Shown piece by piece: positions 17,092 through 25,597 of a stretch of DNA of 64,000 nucleotides; position 1 is the first letter of the stretch, and every line of letters starts with the position of its first letter. The stretch is taken from contig NZ_JAQISN010000001.1 in assembly GCF_037450285.1 (NCBI RefSeq), positions 2,666,001 to 2,730,000 of the forward strand, written 5' to 3'. The notes under the pieces are model-generated. The model was not told where the DNA came from. It saw nothing but the letters and a program-made list of their open reading frames with translations, and ran no database searches. A program made the position numbers and the translations under genes. The DNA is from Erwinia sp. SLM-02. Lineage in GTDB: Bacteria; Pseudomonadota; Gammaproteobacteria; Enterobacterales; Enterobacteriaceae.

Positions 17092-17391
17092 ATGTCCATT
17101 TTACACATGCACAATGGGTACCCCTATGAGTGGGATATCGAAAAAGCCAGACAGAATTTGCACAAACATAGCGTCAGTTTTGAATTGGCCTGCGAAGTTT
17201 TTGACGACCGAGATATCCTTTCGGTCAGGGATTACACGGAGAACTACCAAGAAGAAAGATGGCAGCATCTTGGAAGGGTCAGAGGCTGCACGCTGCTGTT
17301 GGTTGTCAGCACCGACCGTGAAAATCGCATTCGAATCATCTCCGCCCGCAAAGCCGTGTCAAAAGAGATTAAGAGGTACGAGCAATGGTAA
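17092..17391 (+). CDS. brnT: BrnT-family type II toxin (ribonuclease)
   Basis: This 99-residue toxin belongs to BrnT, a RelE-fold mRNA-cleaving ribonuclease. Family marks are YEWDIEKARQNLHKHSVSFE near the N terminus, AxEVFDD, the ExRWQHLGRVRG segment and the final RIIISARKAVSKEIKRYEQ-type helix. The ATG at 17092 has GGAG-CAAGG directly upstream; an ATG at 17071 would extend it by seven residues and overlap the operator. It precedes and overlaps the brnA antitoxin by seven bases, the usual toxin-first order. Key catalytic positions appear intact, so an active toxin is expected. Confidence 0.9.
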   Translation: MSILHMHNGYPYEWDIEKARQNLHKHSVSFELACEVFDDRDILSVRDYTENYQEERWQHLGRVRGCTLLLVVSTDRENRIRIISARKAVSKEIKRYEQW

Positions 17392-17639
17392 CCAAGCAGC
17401 ATCAAATTGATCGATTACTGCAGCTCAAAGATGAGGATATTAACTGCCAGGATGCTCCCGTTCTCTCGGATAATGAGTGGGCTACAGCGGAACGCGGTAG
17501 ATTTTACCGTCCTCGTAAAGTGCAGAAAACAATACGCATTGATGCCGATGTAATTCACTGGCTTGAAAGCCAGGGTCCCGGCTACCAAACCCGTATTAAT
17601 AAAATTCTTCGTGAAGCCATGATAAGTGACATTAAATGA
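17385..17639 (+). CDS. brnA: BrnA-family antitoxin
   Basis: This 84-residue antitoxin neutralises BrnT and represses its own operon. The N-terminal half is acidic and polar, and the C-terminal half carries the BrnA signature: KTIRIDADVIHWLESQGPGY followed by QTRINKILREAM, a ribbon-helix-helix-like DNA-binding region. ATG at 17385 overlaps the brnT stop. A hairpin follows directly. The pair sits between the convergent genes ypfN and ypfH, which are adjacent in E. coli. Confidence 0.9.
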   Translation: MVTKQHQIDRLLQLKDEDINCQDAPVLSDNEWATAERGRFYRPRKVQKTIRIDADVIHWLESQGPGYQTRINKILREAMISDIK

Positions 17640-17644
17640 AAAAT

Positions 17645-17671
17645 TTCAGGCAGGTCTTTAACCTGCCTGAA
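17645..17671. terminator. Bidirectional terminator between brnA and ypfH
   Basis: TTCAGGCAGGT (17645-17655), a five-base loop, and ACCTGCCTGAA (17661-17671) form an 11-bp perfect stem. On the minus strand it is followed by a T-rich stretch (17636-17644), so it best serves ypfH; it may also end brnTA. Confidence 0.8.
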
Positions 17672-17676
17672 TAGCA

Positions 17677-18351
17677 TCACATCAGCGCAATCACCTCATC
17701 ACCCGGCCGGCCGCCGCCAAGCGCTTCATCAAAGTAGCGGCGCGGTACGGTAAACTGCAGCCGCTCAATCGCCAGATGCATGGCCCGGTCGTCAACCGCA
17801 TGCGGCAAATCGTCAATGATATCCAGCGTAACGTCGCCGCCAATGGCCGTTAATCGCTCCTGAGCATCGACCGCATGCGTCAGCGGAATGGCTACGTCAT
17901 TATCACCGTGGATCAGGTGGATGGTGGTGCGGGTGCTCGCTTTCTGCGGTAAAGCCGCATAGCGACCGCTGAAGGCCACCACCCGACCGGCCAGATCCGG
18001 GTGCCGGGCAACGGCCTCCAGGATCATCGTGCTGCCCTGGGCGAAACCGATCAGCGCGGTAGCTTCGGCACGGACGCCGCTCTGCTGCTGGCATTGACGC
18101 ACGGCGTCGATAACCCCCGGCAGGGCTTCGGCAACGCTGCTCTGCTCCTCTTCGCTGCCCGATGCGCGATACCACTCATGGTCCGGCTCGGGGGCGCCAA
18201 TACTGACCACCTGCGCCCGCGGGAAGGCTTTAGCAAACTCGGTACCGATCTGTGCCATCGCCGCCGGTTTATCCCCGGCTGCGTGAAACAGTAAAAACAG
18301 CTGAGTGGCCGGAAGCGACGGGCTATGTACTACAACGTGGTCGTATTTCAT
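17677..18351 (-). CDS. ypfH: YpfH-like alpha/beta hydrolase lacking the nucleophile serine
   Basis: This 224-residue protein matches E. coli YpfH, a carboxylesterase of the alpha/beta-hydrolase fold. It keeps LLFHAAGDKP near the oxyanion region, LIHGDNDVAIPL with the likely catalytic Asp, and DLPHAVDDRAM with the likely His. The nucleophile elbow reads IGFAQGS: the middle residue is Ala104 (GCC, 18040-18042), where E. coli has Ser (GFSQG). Ser107, three residues later, is not in the elbow position. The enzyme may be inactive or altered. The start at 18351 has GGAG spacing; a longer frame is poorly supported. It lies 81 bases after tmcA on the same strand. Confidence 0.88.
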   Translation of the reverse strand: MKYDHVVVHSPSLPATQLFLLFHAAGDKPAAMAQIGTEFAKAFPRAQVVSIGAPEPDHEWYRASGSEEEQSSVAEALPGVIDAVRQCQQQSGVRAEATALIGFAQGSTMILEAVARHPDLAGRVVAFSGRYAALPQKASTRTTIHLIHGDNDVAIPLTHAVDAQERLTAIGGDVTLDIIDDLPHAVDDRAMHLAIERLQFTVPRRYFDEALGGGRPGDEVIALM

Positions 18352-18432
18352 GGTGCTCTCCTTATTCGATAAGGCGATCATACGCCTCTTCACGCTGGAG
18401 AAAACGGCAGATTTTTGACAGAGATGTTGGAT

Positions 18433-20424
18433 TTATTGCAACAAGATAACCCGCTGCTGCCAGCGCTGCGCCCGGTCAGCATCCGCTACCGCCAGCGCGG
18501 AGCGGGCTTCAGAACGCCACGCCAACAGCAGCGCTTTACGCCCGGCAAGGCGATGATGGCGGCAGATTTCAGCGGAGGACTGCCGCTGTAGCAGCGCGGC
18601 AGAGAGCAGCGGCGCGCGTTCCGGCATCAGCTGCGCCAGTCGCCCCAGCGCGGCCAGGCTGGCGTCAAACGGCCGGTGGGCCCAGGCAAACCCTGCCAGC
18701 TCGCGCCAGTCGTCCTCATCCAGATGGCAGTCGCCCGGCTGCGCGTTGAGCGGCAGCGCCTCGTCGTTCAACTGCTGACTTAACCAGTAGCCCTCTCGCT
18801 CCAGCCTTCGTTCTGCACGCGCCGTCAGCGCCCGACCGGCCTCGCTGAGCGGCAGGATCGCCATCGCCGTATAGCAGCCGCTGCTGGCTTCACGCTGGGT
18901 ACCAAAGCGCACCAGCTGGAAGCCGCAGCGCTGCCAGAATCGCCACAGCTCGGCGGTGAAACCAAAGCTTACCGAGAGAAAATCCAGCCCCTCGCCCCGC
19001 TCGCGGCAGAGTGCGATCAGCCGCTGGCCGCAGCCCTGCCCGCGCCGCGGGGCGGCAACGGCAATCCGGCTGATGCGCCGCGATCGCAGCATTGCCGCCT
19101 CGGGCAGACCGGCATGCGCCGCCAGCGACTGCGCCACCAGATTGCCGCGCGGCCGACGATATCCGCCCCATACCGCCCAGGCCAGATCCGCCGACAGGCC
19201 GCCCTCATCGACGGCCCACAGCGCGCCCTGCACGGAGTTATTCTCTTCGGCTGCGGTAAAATGCATGCCCGGCGCGTCCATCATCCGGCGCAGATCCAGC
19301 GGCGAGGTACGATAGTGGGCACTGGTCAGCAGCCGATAGACGGCGGCCATGCGATCGGGCTGGTGCGTCCAGTCGTCCTGCTCCAGCGCCTGATAGCGCA
19401 TGTCACCCGTAACAGCCGAAGGAGCGCCGTCGTCAAACAGCAGCGCCTCGGCTATCAGTTCTTCCAGCGGATCGTTTTCCGCCCAGCGCAGCGGCGCATC
19501 GAGCTTATAGTGCTTCACCCGCGGCAGCGCGGCGCAGAACTTGAGCAGGAAACCGCGCCCGGTCCCTTCATAGCCCTGTACGGTGGTGGTGAGCAGCACG
19601 CGGGGAAACAGGGCGACCAGCTGCCGCAGCAGCGGTGCGGGAATGGCGGCGGCTTCATCAATCAGCAGCCAGTCGGCCTGATGCAGCCCGGCTTCGGCCA
19701 GCAGGCGATCCGGGGCAATAAAGGCATAGTTTTCACCGGCAAATCCGGCCAGCACCGCCGTCGAAACTTTGGCAGGTGCAGTGACCAGACAGCGCCCCGG
19801 CCAGCGGGCAGCCAGCATCCCCGCCAGCGCGGATTTCCCGCGCCCGCGCGGTGCCGTCAGCACGGAGATGCCCGGTTCGCTGTGTAGTAATGCGCTGAGG
19901 ATCCGCTGCTGCTGATGGCTGTCGGTGCGCCAGTCGGGAGTGTCAGGCAGCCGTGAGAGGCTCAGTGTCTGCTGCTGATGCCAGACCGCAACGCGGTCAT
20001 CGGCCAACAGAAGATGCTGCAGGCGTCGCACAAAGCGCGTGCTGGCGAGGGGAGCGTCACTCTCGCTCCAGCGCTGTGCGTCGGCGTCCGCCTGAAGCGG
20101 CCAGCGTTGCCACTCCGGCACCAGCAGCAGCAGCCAGCTCCCCGCTTTCAGGGTGCCTGCCAGCGCGGCCAGCGCTTCCGCGTGAAATCCTGCGCGTGCA
20201 TCAAAAACCGCGTGCTGAAATTCCCGCCCGAGCAGCGTGCGCATCGCGCCCGGCAGGCAGTTCAGTTCGCTACGCGGCGTTTCGCCCACCCACAGCCAGT
20301 CGCCGGGGAGCGAGTCAATCCAGACTGCCGCCTGCTGATCTGCCCACTCTGCCTCGCCGCTGAGCACCAGCAAGCGTCGCCAGCCCTGCCGCAGCAGCTG
20401 TGCGGTGGCTTCCGTTGCCGTCAC
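18433..20424 (-). CDS. tmcA: tRNA(Met) cytidine acetyltransferase TmcA
   Basis: This 663-residue enzyme forms N4-acetylcytidine at the wobble base of elongator tRNA-Met, using ATP and acetyl-CoA. It has an N-terminal domain (GDWLWVGETPR, LLGREFQHAVFDAR), a Walker A loop APRGRGKS at 191-198, a Walker B-like LLIDEAAAIPAPLL, the LLTTTVQGYEGTGRGF segment and an acetyltransferase domain with RRISRIAVAAPRRGQGCG as acetyl-CoA binding loop. A C-terminal tRNA-contact region follows. The start is GTG at 20424, six bases after the ypfJ stop, so the two are coupled. Length compares with 671 in E. coli. Confidence 0.95.
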   Translation of the reverse strand: MTATEATAQLLRQGWRRLLVLSGEAEWADQQAAVWIDSLPGDWLWVGETPRSELNCLPGAMRTLLGREFQHAVFDARAGFHAEALAALAGTLKAGSWLLLLVPEWQRWPLQADADAQRWSESDAPLASTRFVRRLQHLLLADDRVAVWHQQQTLSLSRLPDTPDWRTDSHQQQRILSALLHSEPGISVLTAPRGRGKSALAGMLAARWPGRCLVTAPAKVSTAVLAGFAGENYAFIAPDRLLAEAGLHQADWLLIDEAAAIPAPLLRQLVALFPRVLLTTTVQGYEGTGRGFLLKFCAALPRVKHYKLDAPLRWAENDPLEELIAEALLFDDGAPSAVTGDMRYQALEQDDWTHQPDRMAAVYRLLTSAHYRTSPLDLRRMMDAPGMHFTAAEENNSVQGALWAVDEGGLSADLAWAVWGGYRRPRGNLVAQSLAAHAGLPEAAMLRSRRISRIAVAAPRRGQGCGQRLIALCRERGEGLDFLSVSFGFTAELWRFWQRCGFQLVRFGTQREASSGCYTAMAILPLSEAGRALTARAERRLEREGYWLSQQLNDEALPLNAQPGDCHLDEDDWRELAGFAWAHRPFDASLAALGRLAQLMPERAPLLSAALLQRQSSAEICRHHRLAGRKALLLAWRSEARSALAVADADRAQRWQQRVILLQ

Positions 20425-20430
20425 CCGCGA

Positions 20431-21288
20431 TCAGCCCGCAAAGGTGTTGCACTGGCCGGGATCGCCACTGTCGAAGCCCTTTTTAAACCAGCTGTAGCGC
20501 TGCTTCGACGTCCCGTGGGTGAAGCTGTCCGGCACCACGCGGCCCTGGCTTTGCTGCTGCAGGCGATCGTCACCAATGGCCTCGGCGGCGTTCAGTGCAG
20601 ACTCCAGATCGCCGGTTTCCAGTACGTTTTCCTGCTGCATATAGTGGCCCCAGACGCCCGCGAAACAGTCGGCCTGCAGTTCCATTTTCACCGAAAGCTG
20701 GTTGACGGTTTTCTGGCTGGCACCCTGCTGCATCTGGCGCACTTTGCTGTCGATGCCCAGCAGGTGCTGAACGTGGTGACCCACCTCATGGGCAATCACA
20801 TAGCCCTGGGCGAATTCACCCCCCGCGTGCAGTTTTGTTTTCATCTCATCGTAGAAAGAGAGGTCGATATAAACTTTGCTGTCGGCCGGGCAGTAGAACG
20901 GCCCCATCGCCGACTGGCCGCGCCCGCAGGAGGTGGACGTCTGGCCACGGTACATCACCAGCGTCGGTGGACGCCAGGTTTCGCCCATCTGTTTAAACAG
21001 CTGCTGCCAGGTGTCTTCGGTCAGTGCAAAAATGGTGCGGCTGAATTTTGCGGCTTCATCATCGTTAGCGCCTACCCGCTGCTGGCTGGCTGGCTGCGTT
21101 AATGAACTGCCGTCACCGGTGATTAACGGCGTTAAATCGTAGCCAAAGAAGCCCGCGCCCACCACGACCACCAGCAGGATAATACCGGCCTTGCCGCGCG
21201 GAAGCCGGATCCCGCCACCGCCTGCCGAACCGGACTGGTTACGGCGATCTTCCACATTGTCGCTCTCGCGACGTCCCTGCCAACGCAT
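20431..21288 (-). CDS. ypfJ: Putative zinc metallopeptidase YpfJ
   Basis: This 285-residue membrane-anchored protein has an Arg-rich N terminus, one membrane helix (AGIILLVVVVGAGFFGY, about residues 34-50) and a periplasmic domain with the zinc motif HEVGHHVQHLLG. A downstream LQADCFAGVWGHY could supply a further ligand. The TFGRSGQS-like CGRGQSAMGPFYCPAD segment with paired Cys is typical of this neutral-zinc-peptidase family. No substrate is known. It is the first gene of ypfJ-tmcA-ypfH, the same order as in E. coli. Confidence 0.92.
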   Translation of the reverse strand: MRWQGRRESDNVEDRRNQSGSAGGGGIRLPRGKAGIILLVVVVGAGFFGYDLTPLITGDGSSLTQPASQQRVGANDDEAAKFSRTIFALTEDTWQQLFKQMGETWRPPTLVMYRGQTSTSCGRGQSAMGPFYCPADSKVYIDLSFYDEMKTKLHAGGEFAQGYVIAHEVGHHVQHLLGIDSKVRQMQQGASQKTVNQLSVKMELQADCFAGVWGHYMQQENVLETGDLESALNAAEAIGDDRLQQQSQGRVVPDSFTHGTSKQRYSWFKKGFDSGDPGQCNTFAG

Positions 21289-21392
21289 AGGCGGCCTCTT
21301 GTCTGTTAAGGGTCAACATACTGAATAAGTCGATTTTAGTCGGGCGGCAGGCGGAAAACCAGAAAAGTGAAGTTCAGGCAGGGATCATACAA

Positions 21393-21414
21393 AAGGCCAG
21401 GTAAACCTGGCCTT
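21393..21414 (-). terminator. Terminator of purC
   Basis: AAGGCCAGGT paired with ACCTGGCCTT forms a 10-bp stem, followed on the minus strand by TTTGTAT. It lies 43 bases beyond the purC stop. Confidence 0.8.
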
Positions 21415-21457
21415 AAAGGACACTACGTTTTCAGGGGCTATCTTCCCCCGATGAGGC

Positions 21458-22171
21458 TTAGTCGAGCTTAACGCCCAGACGGGTTGCCACTTCTTCATAC
21501 GCTTCGATCAGGCCACCCAGGCTCTGACGGTAGCGGTCTTTGTCCATCTTGTTCAGGGTGTCTTTATCCCACAGGCGCGCACCGTCCGGTGAGAACTCAT
21601 CACCCAGCACCACTTCGCCTTTATACAGGCCGAACTCCAGCTTGAAGTCCACGAGGATCAGGCCCGCATCCGCAAACAGCTTGCTCAGCACGTCGTTGGC
21701 TTTGTAAGTCAGATCGCGCATCTTCGCCAGGTTTTCTTTGCTGACCCAGCCGAAGGTTTCGCAGTAGGATTCGTTGATCATCGGATCGTGTTTGGCATCG
21801 TTCTTCAGGAACAGGTCAAACAATGGCGGATTGAGGATCAGACCCTCTTCCACGCCCAGACGCTTCACCAGTGAACCGGCAGCACGGTTACGCACTACGC
21901 ATTCAACCGGCACCATATCCAGTTTTTTCACCAGCGCTTCGTTATCCGACAGCAGGGCTTCCATCTGGGTTGGGATTCCGGCTTCCTGCAGTTTGGTCAT
22001 AATGAAATAATTGAACTTGTTGTTAATCATTCCTTTACGATCAAACTGTTCGATACGCTCACCGTCCAGCGCTGACGTATCGTTACGGAATTCGAGTACC
22101 AACAGATCCGGGTTTTCGGTGCTGTAAACGGTTTTCGCTTTGCCGCGATACAACTCAGCTTTCTTTTGCAT
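21458..22171 (-). CDS. purC: SAICAR synthetase PurC
   Basis: This 237-residue enzyme joins aspartate to CAIR with ATP in de novo purine synthesis. It has the expected length and motifs: LYRGKAKTVYSTENPDLL at the N terminus, FRNDTSALDG, PVECVVRNRAAGSLVKR, and the nucleotide and product-binding LVDFKLEFGLYKGEVVLGDE followed by SPDGARLWD. The ATG at 22171 (MQKKAELY) matches E. coli; a start five codons earlier is not conserved. It follows dapA-bamC as in E. coli. A PurR-like site lies 130 bases upstream, within the bamC-purC interval. Confidence 0.97.
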   Translation of the reverse strand: MQKKAELYRGKAKTVYSTENPDLLVLEFRNDTSALDGERIEQFDRKGMINNKFNYFIMTKLQEAGIPTQMEALLSDNEALVKKLDMVPVECVVRNRAAGSLVKRLGVEEGLILNPPLFDLFLKNDAKHDPMINESYCETFGWVSKENLAKMRDLTYKANDVLSKLFADAGLILVDFKLEFGLYKGEVVLGDEFSPDGARLWDKDTLNKMDKDRYRQSLGGLIEAYEEVATRLGVKLD

Positions 22172-22301
22172 CTTGTTTAACTCCAACGTGTATCCCCTGA
22201 AAAATCGACGGGGTAGAGATCGGTTACTGTCCGGGCCGCCTGCGGCAACCCGCTAAAAATTTTCTGCCGGGCGAATTATATGTTCTGCGCGTAAAAAATC
22301 G

Positions 22302-22317
22302 AAGCAATCGTTTACGC
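22302..22317 (-). promoter_or_regulatory. Candidate PurR operator for purC
   Basis: AAGCAATCGTTTACGC matches 12 of 16 positions of the PurR consensus (ACGCAAACGTTTGCGT), including the central CGTTT half. It lies in the short gap between bamC and purC, where an internal purC promoter is expected. Confidence 0.55.
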
Positions 22318-22327
22318 AGCAGCAAAT

Positions 22328-22355
22328 AAAAAGGCCGGGAGCGATTCCCGGCCTT
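22328..22355 (-). terminator. Terminator after bamC
   Basis: AAGGCCGGGA (22331-22340) pairs with TCCCGGCCTT (22346-22355) around a five-base loop. On the minus strand it is followed by TTTTTATTTG, six bases beyond the bamC stop. It would separate bamC from purC transcription. Confidence 0.85.
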
Positions 22356-22360
22356 CGGAT

Positions 22361-23389
22361 TTACTTAAATGCCGCCTGGAAAACGGCGACCAGCGCGTCG
22401 TTTTGCGACTGCGTGAGCGGATGTCCTTTCGGATCGAGGAACTGCAGGCTGCTGCGGTTATCCAGGTCACCGACCTGAAGTTTGTAGCTACCGTTAACCA
22501 GCCCAGGATCTTTCGCACCCAAATCATCCCAGGTGCTACTGCCAGGCGCTTTATACGTCACGTTCAGGCTACCCTGCGAGCGGTTGCTGTCGGTCACTTC
22601 CATGCCTACACGCTTCAGCGTTGCCGGCAGGCGCTGCCATACGGCGTTGAATGGAGCACGAACGATCAGGTTTGGCAGGCCGGTATCATCGGCACCGCTC
22701 TGCACATCGATCTGAGTCACGCTGCGGTTTGCAGCGGCATCTTCACGCGTGGTTTCGATTTTATCCAGTTTGGTACTGATGTCGTTCAGCATCTGCGCGG
22801 TGTAGCGCTGAAGCTGGATCGGCGCAGTGACGCTTTTGCCTTCCTGCTCAAGCTCCAGCAGCTTGACGTTCAGCACCTGCTGATAGCCCTGCTGCTGCAC
22901 GCTCAGCTGGTAACGGCCACGGTACTGATTATCTTCATCAGCACGGTTCCACTGTACCCAGTCGGTGGTCAACGTCTGGTTAGCGTCCTGACGATCGACA
23001 ATCGGATAGTTGTAGGACTGCACGGCACTGACAATCTGTGGCCAGATCGAACCGGTGCGTGAATCCAGCAGCAGCGTTCCGGTATTACCGGCGAACTGGG
23101 TGCGGGTGCCGTTCATCAACGCCAGAGTCTGCGCCGGTGGACGAATATCCAGTTGCTTACCCACCTGCCCTTTATCGCTGACGTTCGGGATATCAAATTC
23201 ACCGTTTTGCAGCGGCAGGATCATGCCAGCAGGTGCGTGCAGATCGCTAAGATCGGCTGCCTGCAGGTAGGATTCGTCACCGCTAACCTGACGCTTGTAA
23301 CGCTGATCGTTAGAACATGCTGCCAGCAGCATCACTAACGACAGTCCCACCACTTTCGCGACCGTGGACTTTTGTACTGAGTAAGCCAT
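22361..23389 (-). CDS. bamC: Outer membrane assembly lipoprotein BamC (NlpB)
   Basis: This 342-residue lipoprotein is part of the BAM complex that inserts beta-barrel proteins in the outer membrane. The lipobox LLAAC puts the modified Cys at 25. It is followed by the unstructured, BamD-binding segment (RYKRQVSGDESYLQAADLSD, then HAPAGMILP) and two helix-grip domains separated by a linker. The ending DLDNRSSLQFLDPKGHPLTQ and NDALVAVFQAAF is almost the same as in E. coli. ATG at 23389 has AGGGAG upstream; the earlier TTG is less likely. It is 15 bases after dapA on the same strand. Confidence 0.96.
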   Translation of the reverse strand: MAYSVQKSTVAKVVGLSLVMLLAACSNDQRYKRQVSGDESYLQAADLSDLHAPAGMILPLQNGEFDIPNVSDKGQVGKQLDIRPPAQTLALMNGTRTQFAGNTGTLLLDSRTGSIWPQIVSAVQSYNYPIVDRQDANQTLTTDWVQWNRADEDNQYRGRYQLSVQQQGYQQVLNVKLLELEQEGKSVTAPIQLQRYTAQMLNDISTKLDKIETTREDAAANRSVTQIDVQSGADDTGLPNLIVRAPFNAVWQRLPATLKRVGMEVTDSNRSQGSLNVTYKAPGSSTWDDLGAKDPGLVNGSYKLQVGDLDNRSSLQFLDPKGHPLTQSQNDALVAVFQAAFK

Positions 23390-23404
23390 CAATTCTCCCT
23401 AGAT

Positions 23405-24283
23405 TTACAGCAGGCCGGCGTTTTTAAGAGCCTGCTCTACAACCGGACGACCGGCATCGGTCAGCGGCGTCATTGGCAGACGCAGCGTATCGGTTGCTAT
23501 TAATCCTAACTTTTTCGCGGCCCATTTGACCGGAATAGGATTGGGTTCAACAAACAGCTTCTGATGCAGCTGCATCAGGCGCTGGTTAAGGCGGCGCGCT
23601 TCAGCAAAGTTACCCTGCTGAGCCAGAGCACAAAGCTCTGCCATTTCGCGCGCGGCGATATTCGCCGTTACGGAGATTATGCCGTGTCCGCCCAGATGCA
23701 TGAAGTCCAGCGCTGTTGCGTCATCACCGCTCACCAGCACGAAATCTTCATCAACCAGCTCTTGGATCTGACTTACCCGTGATAAGTTCCCGGTCGCCTC
23801 TTTGATTCCGATAATATTTTTTATTTTCGCCAGGCGGCCAACGGTTTCCGGCAGCAGATCGCTACCCGTGCGCGACGGCACGTTATACAGCATCTGCGGC
23901 AGATCGGTGCTTTCAGCAATCGTTTTGAAGTGCTGATACAACCCTTCCTGCGTAGGACGGTTGTAATACGGCGTCACGGTCAGGCAGCCGACAACGCCGG
24001 ATTTTTCGAAACGTTTAGTCAGAGAGACGCCTTCCGAAGTGGCGTTCGCGCCGGTTCCGGCGATGATTGGGATGCGGCCATCGGCCAGCTCCAGCGTCAT
24101 CAGTACCACGTCGCCATGTTCGTCATGGCTCAGCGTGGCGGACTCACCGGTGGTTCCTACAGAAACAATTGCCGAAGTACCGCTGGCAACATGATAATCA
24201 ATCAGTTTTTTCAGACTCGAACGGCAGACATTACCTTTGTCATCCATTGGCGTAACGAGTGCTACAAGACTTCCCGTAAACAT
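23405..24283 (-). CDS. dapA: 4-hydroxy-tetrahydrodipicolinate synthase DapA
   Basis: This 292-residue aldolase condenses pyruvate with aspartate semialdehyde, the first committed step to diaminopimelate and lysine. It has the E. coli length and active-site motifs: SVGTTGES with the Thr pair, MLYNVPSRTG with catalytic Tyr and the carboxylate-binding Arg, and IIGIKEATG with the Schiff-base Lys. The start at 24283 (MFTGSLVALVTPM) has AGGGG upstream; an extra six-codon extension is not conserved. It heads dapA-bamC(-purC) and is divergent from gcvR. Confidence 0.97.
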   Translation of the reverse strand: MFTGSLVALVTPMDDKGNVCRSSLKKLIDYHVASGTSAIVSVGTTGESATLSHDEHGDVVLMTLELADGRIPIIAGTGANATSEGVSLTKRFEKSGVVGCLTVTPYYNRPTQEGLYQHFKTIAESTDLPQMLYNVPSRTGSDLLPETVGRLAKIKNIIGIKEATGNLSRVSQIQELVDEDFVLVSGDDATALDFMHLGGHGIISVTANIAAREMAELCALAQQGNFAEARRLNQRLMQLHQKLFVEPNPIPVKWAAKKLGLIATDTLRLPMTPLTDAGRPVVEQALKNAGLL

Positions 24284-24345
24284 TGGCGATCCCCTCGACA
24301 AACAAGTGCTTCATGGTACGTTTGACCGAGCATTAAAAGCAAGCG

Positions 24346-24382
24346 GACAAGGCGGCTCAAGCCCTTGTCAGCAGTTTTTTTT
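24346..24382 (+). other. Hairpin and T run in the dapA-gcvR divergent region
   Basis: GACAAGG (24346-24352) pairs with CCTTGTC (24363-24369), and eight Ts follow after a five-base gap, 38 bases before the gcvR ATG. It resembles an imperfect terminator in the gcvR leader; function is uncertain. Confidence 0.4.
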
Positions 24383-24420
24383 ATGTTTACCTTATGGTTA
24401 TTAGCATTTAGACAGGAAGC

Positions 24421-24978
24421 ATGATTTTGCCGCAGCTACCCGAGCACCACCTGGTTATCACCGCACTTGGGGTTGACCGTCCCGGGATCGTTAATACCAT
24501 TACCCGCCACGTCAGCAGCTGCGGTTGCAACATTGAGGACAGCAGGCTGGCGATGCTCGGCGAAGAGTTCACCTTTATTATGTTGCTCTCCGGCAGCTGG
24601 AACGCAATTACGCTGATTGAATCCACGCTGCCGCTCAAGGGAGCCGAGCTGGAATTATTGATTGTCATGAAGCGCACCGGTGCCGGTGCTCGGCCGCCGA
24701 TGCCGGCCACCGTGTGGGTTCAGGTTGAGGTGGCGGATTCGCCCCATATTATTGAGCGCTTCACCGATTTGTTCGATACGCACCAAATGAATATTGCGGA
24801 ACTGGCCTCGCGCACCCAACCGGCGCAGGATAATCAGCCACCGTTGCTCTATATTCAGATGACGGCACACAGTCCTGCCAGCCAGGATGCTTCACTTATC
24901 GAGCAGGCGTTTAACCGCCTGTGTACAGAACTTCATGCTCAGGGCACTATTAAGGCGGTTTCAAACCTCGGAGCCTGA
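24421..24978 (+). CDS. gcvR: Glycine cleavage system regulator GcvR
   Basis: This 185-residue protein with two ACT domains binds glycine and GcvA and represses the glycine cleavage operon. The first half is nearly invariant against E. coli (ITALGVDRPGIVNTITRHVS, then SCGCNIEDSRLAMLGEEFTF), and the second ACT domain begins VWVQVEVADSPHIIERF. AGGAAG lies upstream of the ATG. The tail is shorter than the E. coli protein (190). It is divergent from dapA and precedes bcp, the same order as E. coli. Confidence 0.95.
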   Translation: MILPQLPEHHLVITALGVDRPGIVNTITRHVSSCGCNIEDSRLAMLGEEFTFIMLLSGSWNAITLIESTLPLKGAELELLIVMKRTGAGARPPMPATVWVQVEVADSPHIIERFTDLFDTHQMNIAELASRTQPAQDNQPPLLYIQMTAHSPASQDASLIEQAFNRLCTELHAQGTIKAVSNLGA

Positions 24979-25054
24979 ATGGTCCGTCCACCACCGGGGA
25001 AAGAAACTGTTCTAATTAGCCCACAGCATAAATGATAAAAAACGGAGTGTAGTG

Positions 25055-25522
25055 ATGAATCCACTGAAAGCCGGTGATATTGCACCGAAATTTAGCCTGC
25101 CCGATCAGGATGGCGAGCAAGTAAATTTGGCCGACTTCCAGGGGCAGCGCGTTCTGGTTTATTTCTACCCGAAAGCGATGACGCCGGGCTGTACCGTACA
25201 GGCGTGCGGACTGCGTGACAGCATGGATGAGCTGAAAAAAGCCGGCGTTGAAGTTTTGGGTATCAGCACGGATAAACCCGAGAAGCTCTCCCGCTTTGTT
25301 GAAAAAGAGATGCTTAATTTCACCCTGTTGTCCGACGAAGACCACGCGGTCTGCGAGCAGTTTGGTATCTGGGGCGAGAAAACCTTCATGGGGAAAACCT
25401 ATGACGGGATCCACCGCATCAGCTTCCTGATTGGCGCTGACGGCAAGGTTGAGAAGGTCTTTGACGACTTCAAAACCAGCAACCACCACGATATCGTGAT
25501 GGACTATCTGAAAACCGCGTGA
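25055..25522 (+). CDS. bcp: Thioredoxin-dependent thiol peroxidase Bcp (PrxQ)
   Basis: This 155-residue peroxiredoxin reduces hydroperoxides with electrons from thioredoxin. The peroxidatic Cys46 lies in KAMTPGCTVQ and the resolving Cys51 in ACGLRD. Further family marks are VLGISTDKPEKLSRF and TFMGKTYDGIHRISFLI. ATG at 25055 follows GGAG; a GTG three bases earlier is less likely. It is convergent with perM, with a GC-rich hairpin between. Confidence 0.97.
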   Translation: MNPLKAGDIAPKFSLPDQDGEQVNLADFQGQRVLVYFYPKAMTPGCTVQACGLRDSMDELKKAGVEVLGISTDKPEKLSRFVEKEMLNFTLLSDEDHAVCEQFGIWGEKTFMGKTYDGIHRISFLIGADGKVEKVFDDFKTSNHHDIVMDYLKTA

Positions 25523-25552
25523 TTTACCGCGGCTGAAAATAGCAGATTATAC

Positions 25553-25580
25553 GGGCGGGCCGTCATCACAAGGCCCGCCC
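25553..25580. terminator. Hairpin between convergent bcp and perM
   Basis: A perfect 9-bp stem, GGGCGGGCC (25553-25561) with GGCCCGCCC (25572-25580), lies between the two stop codons. No T run follows, so termination efficiency is uncertain. Confidence 0.55.
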
Positions 25581-25597
25581 GATCGCGGCTCTTACTC

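Noticed and set aside
19114..21102. Long plus-strand frames opposite tmcA and ypfJ
   Set aside because: They are shadows of two conserved genes with clear motifs.
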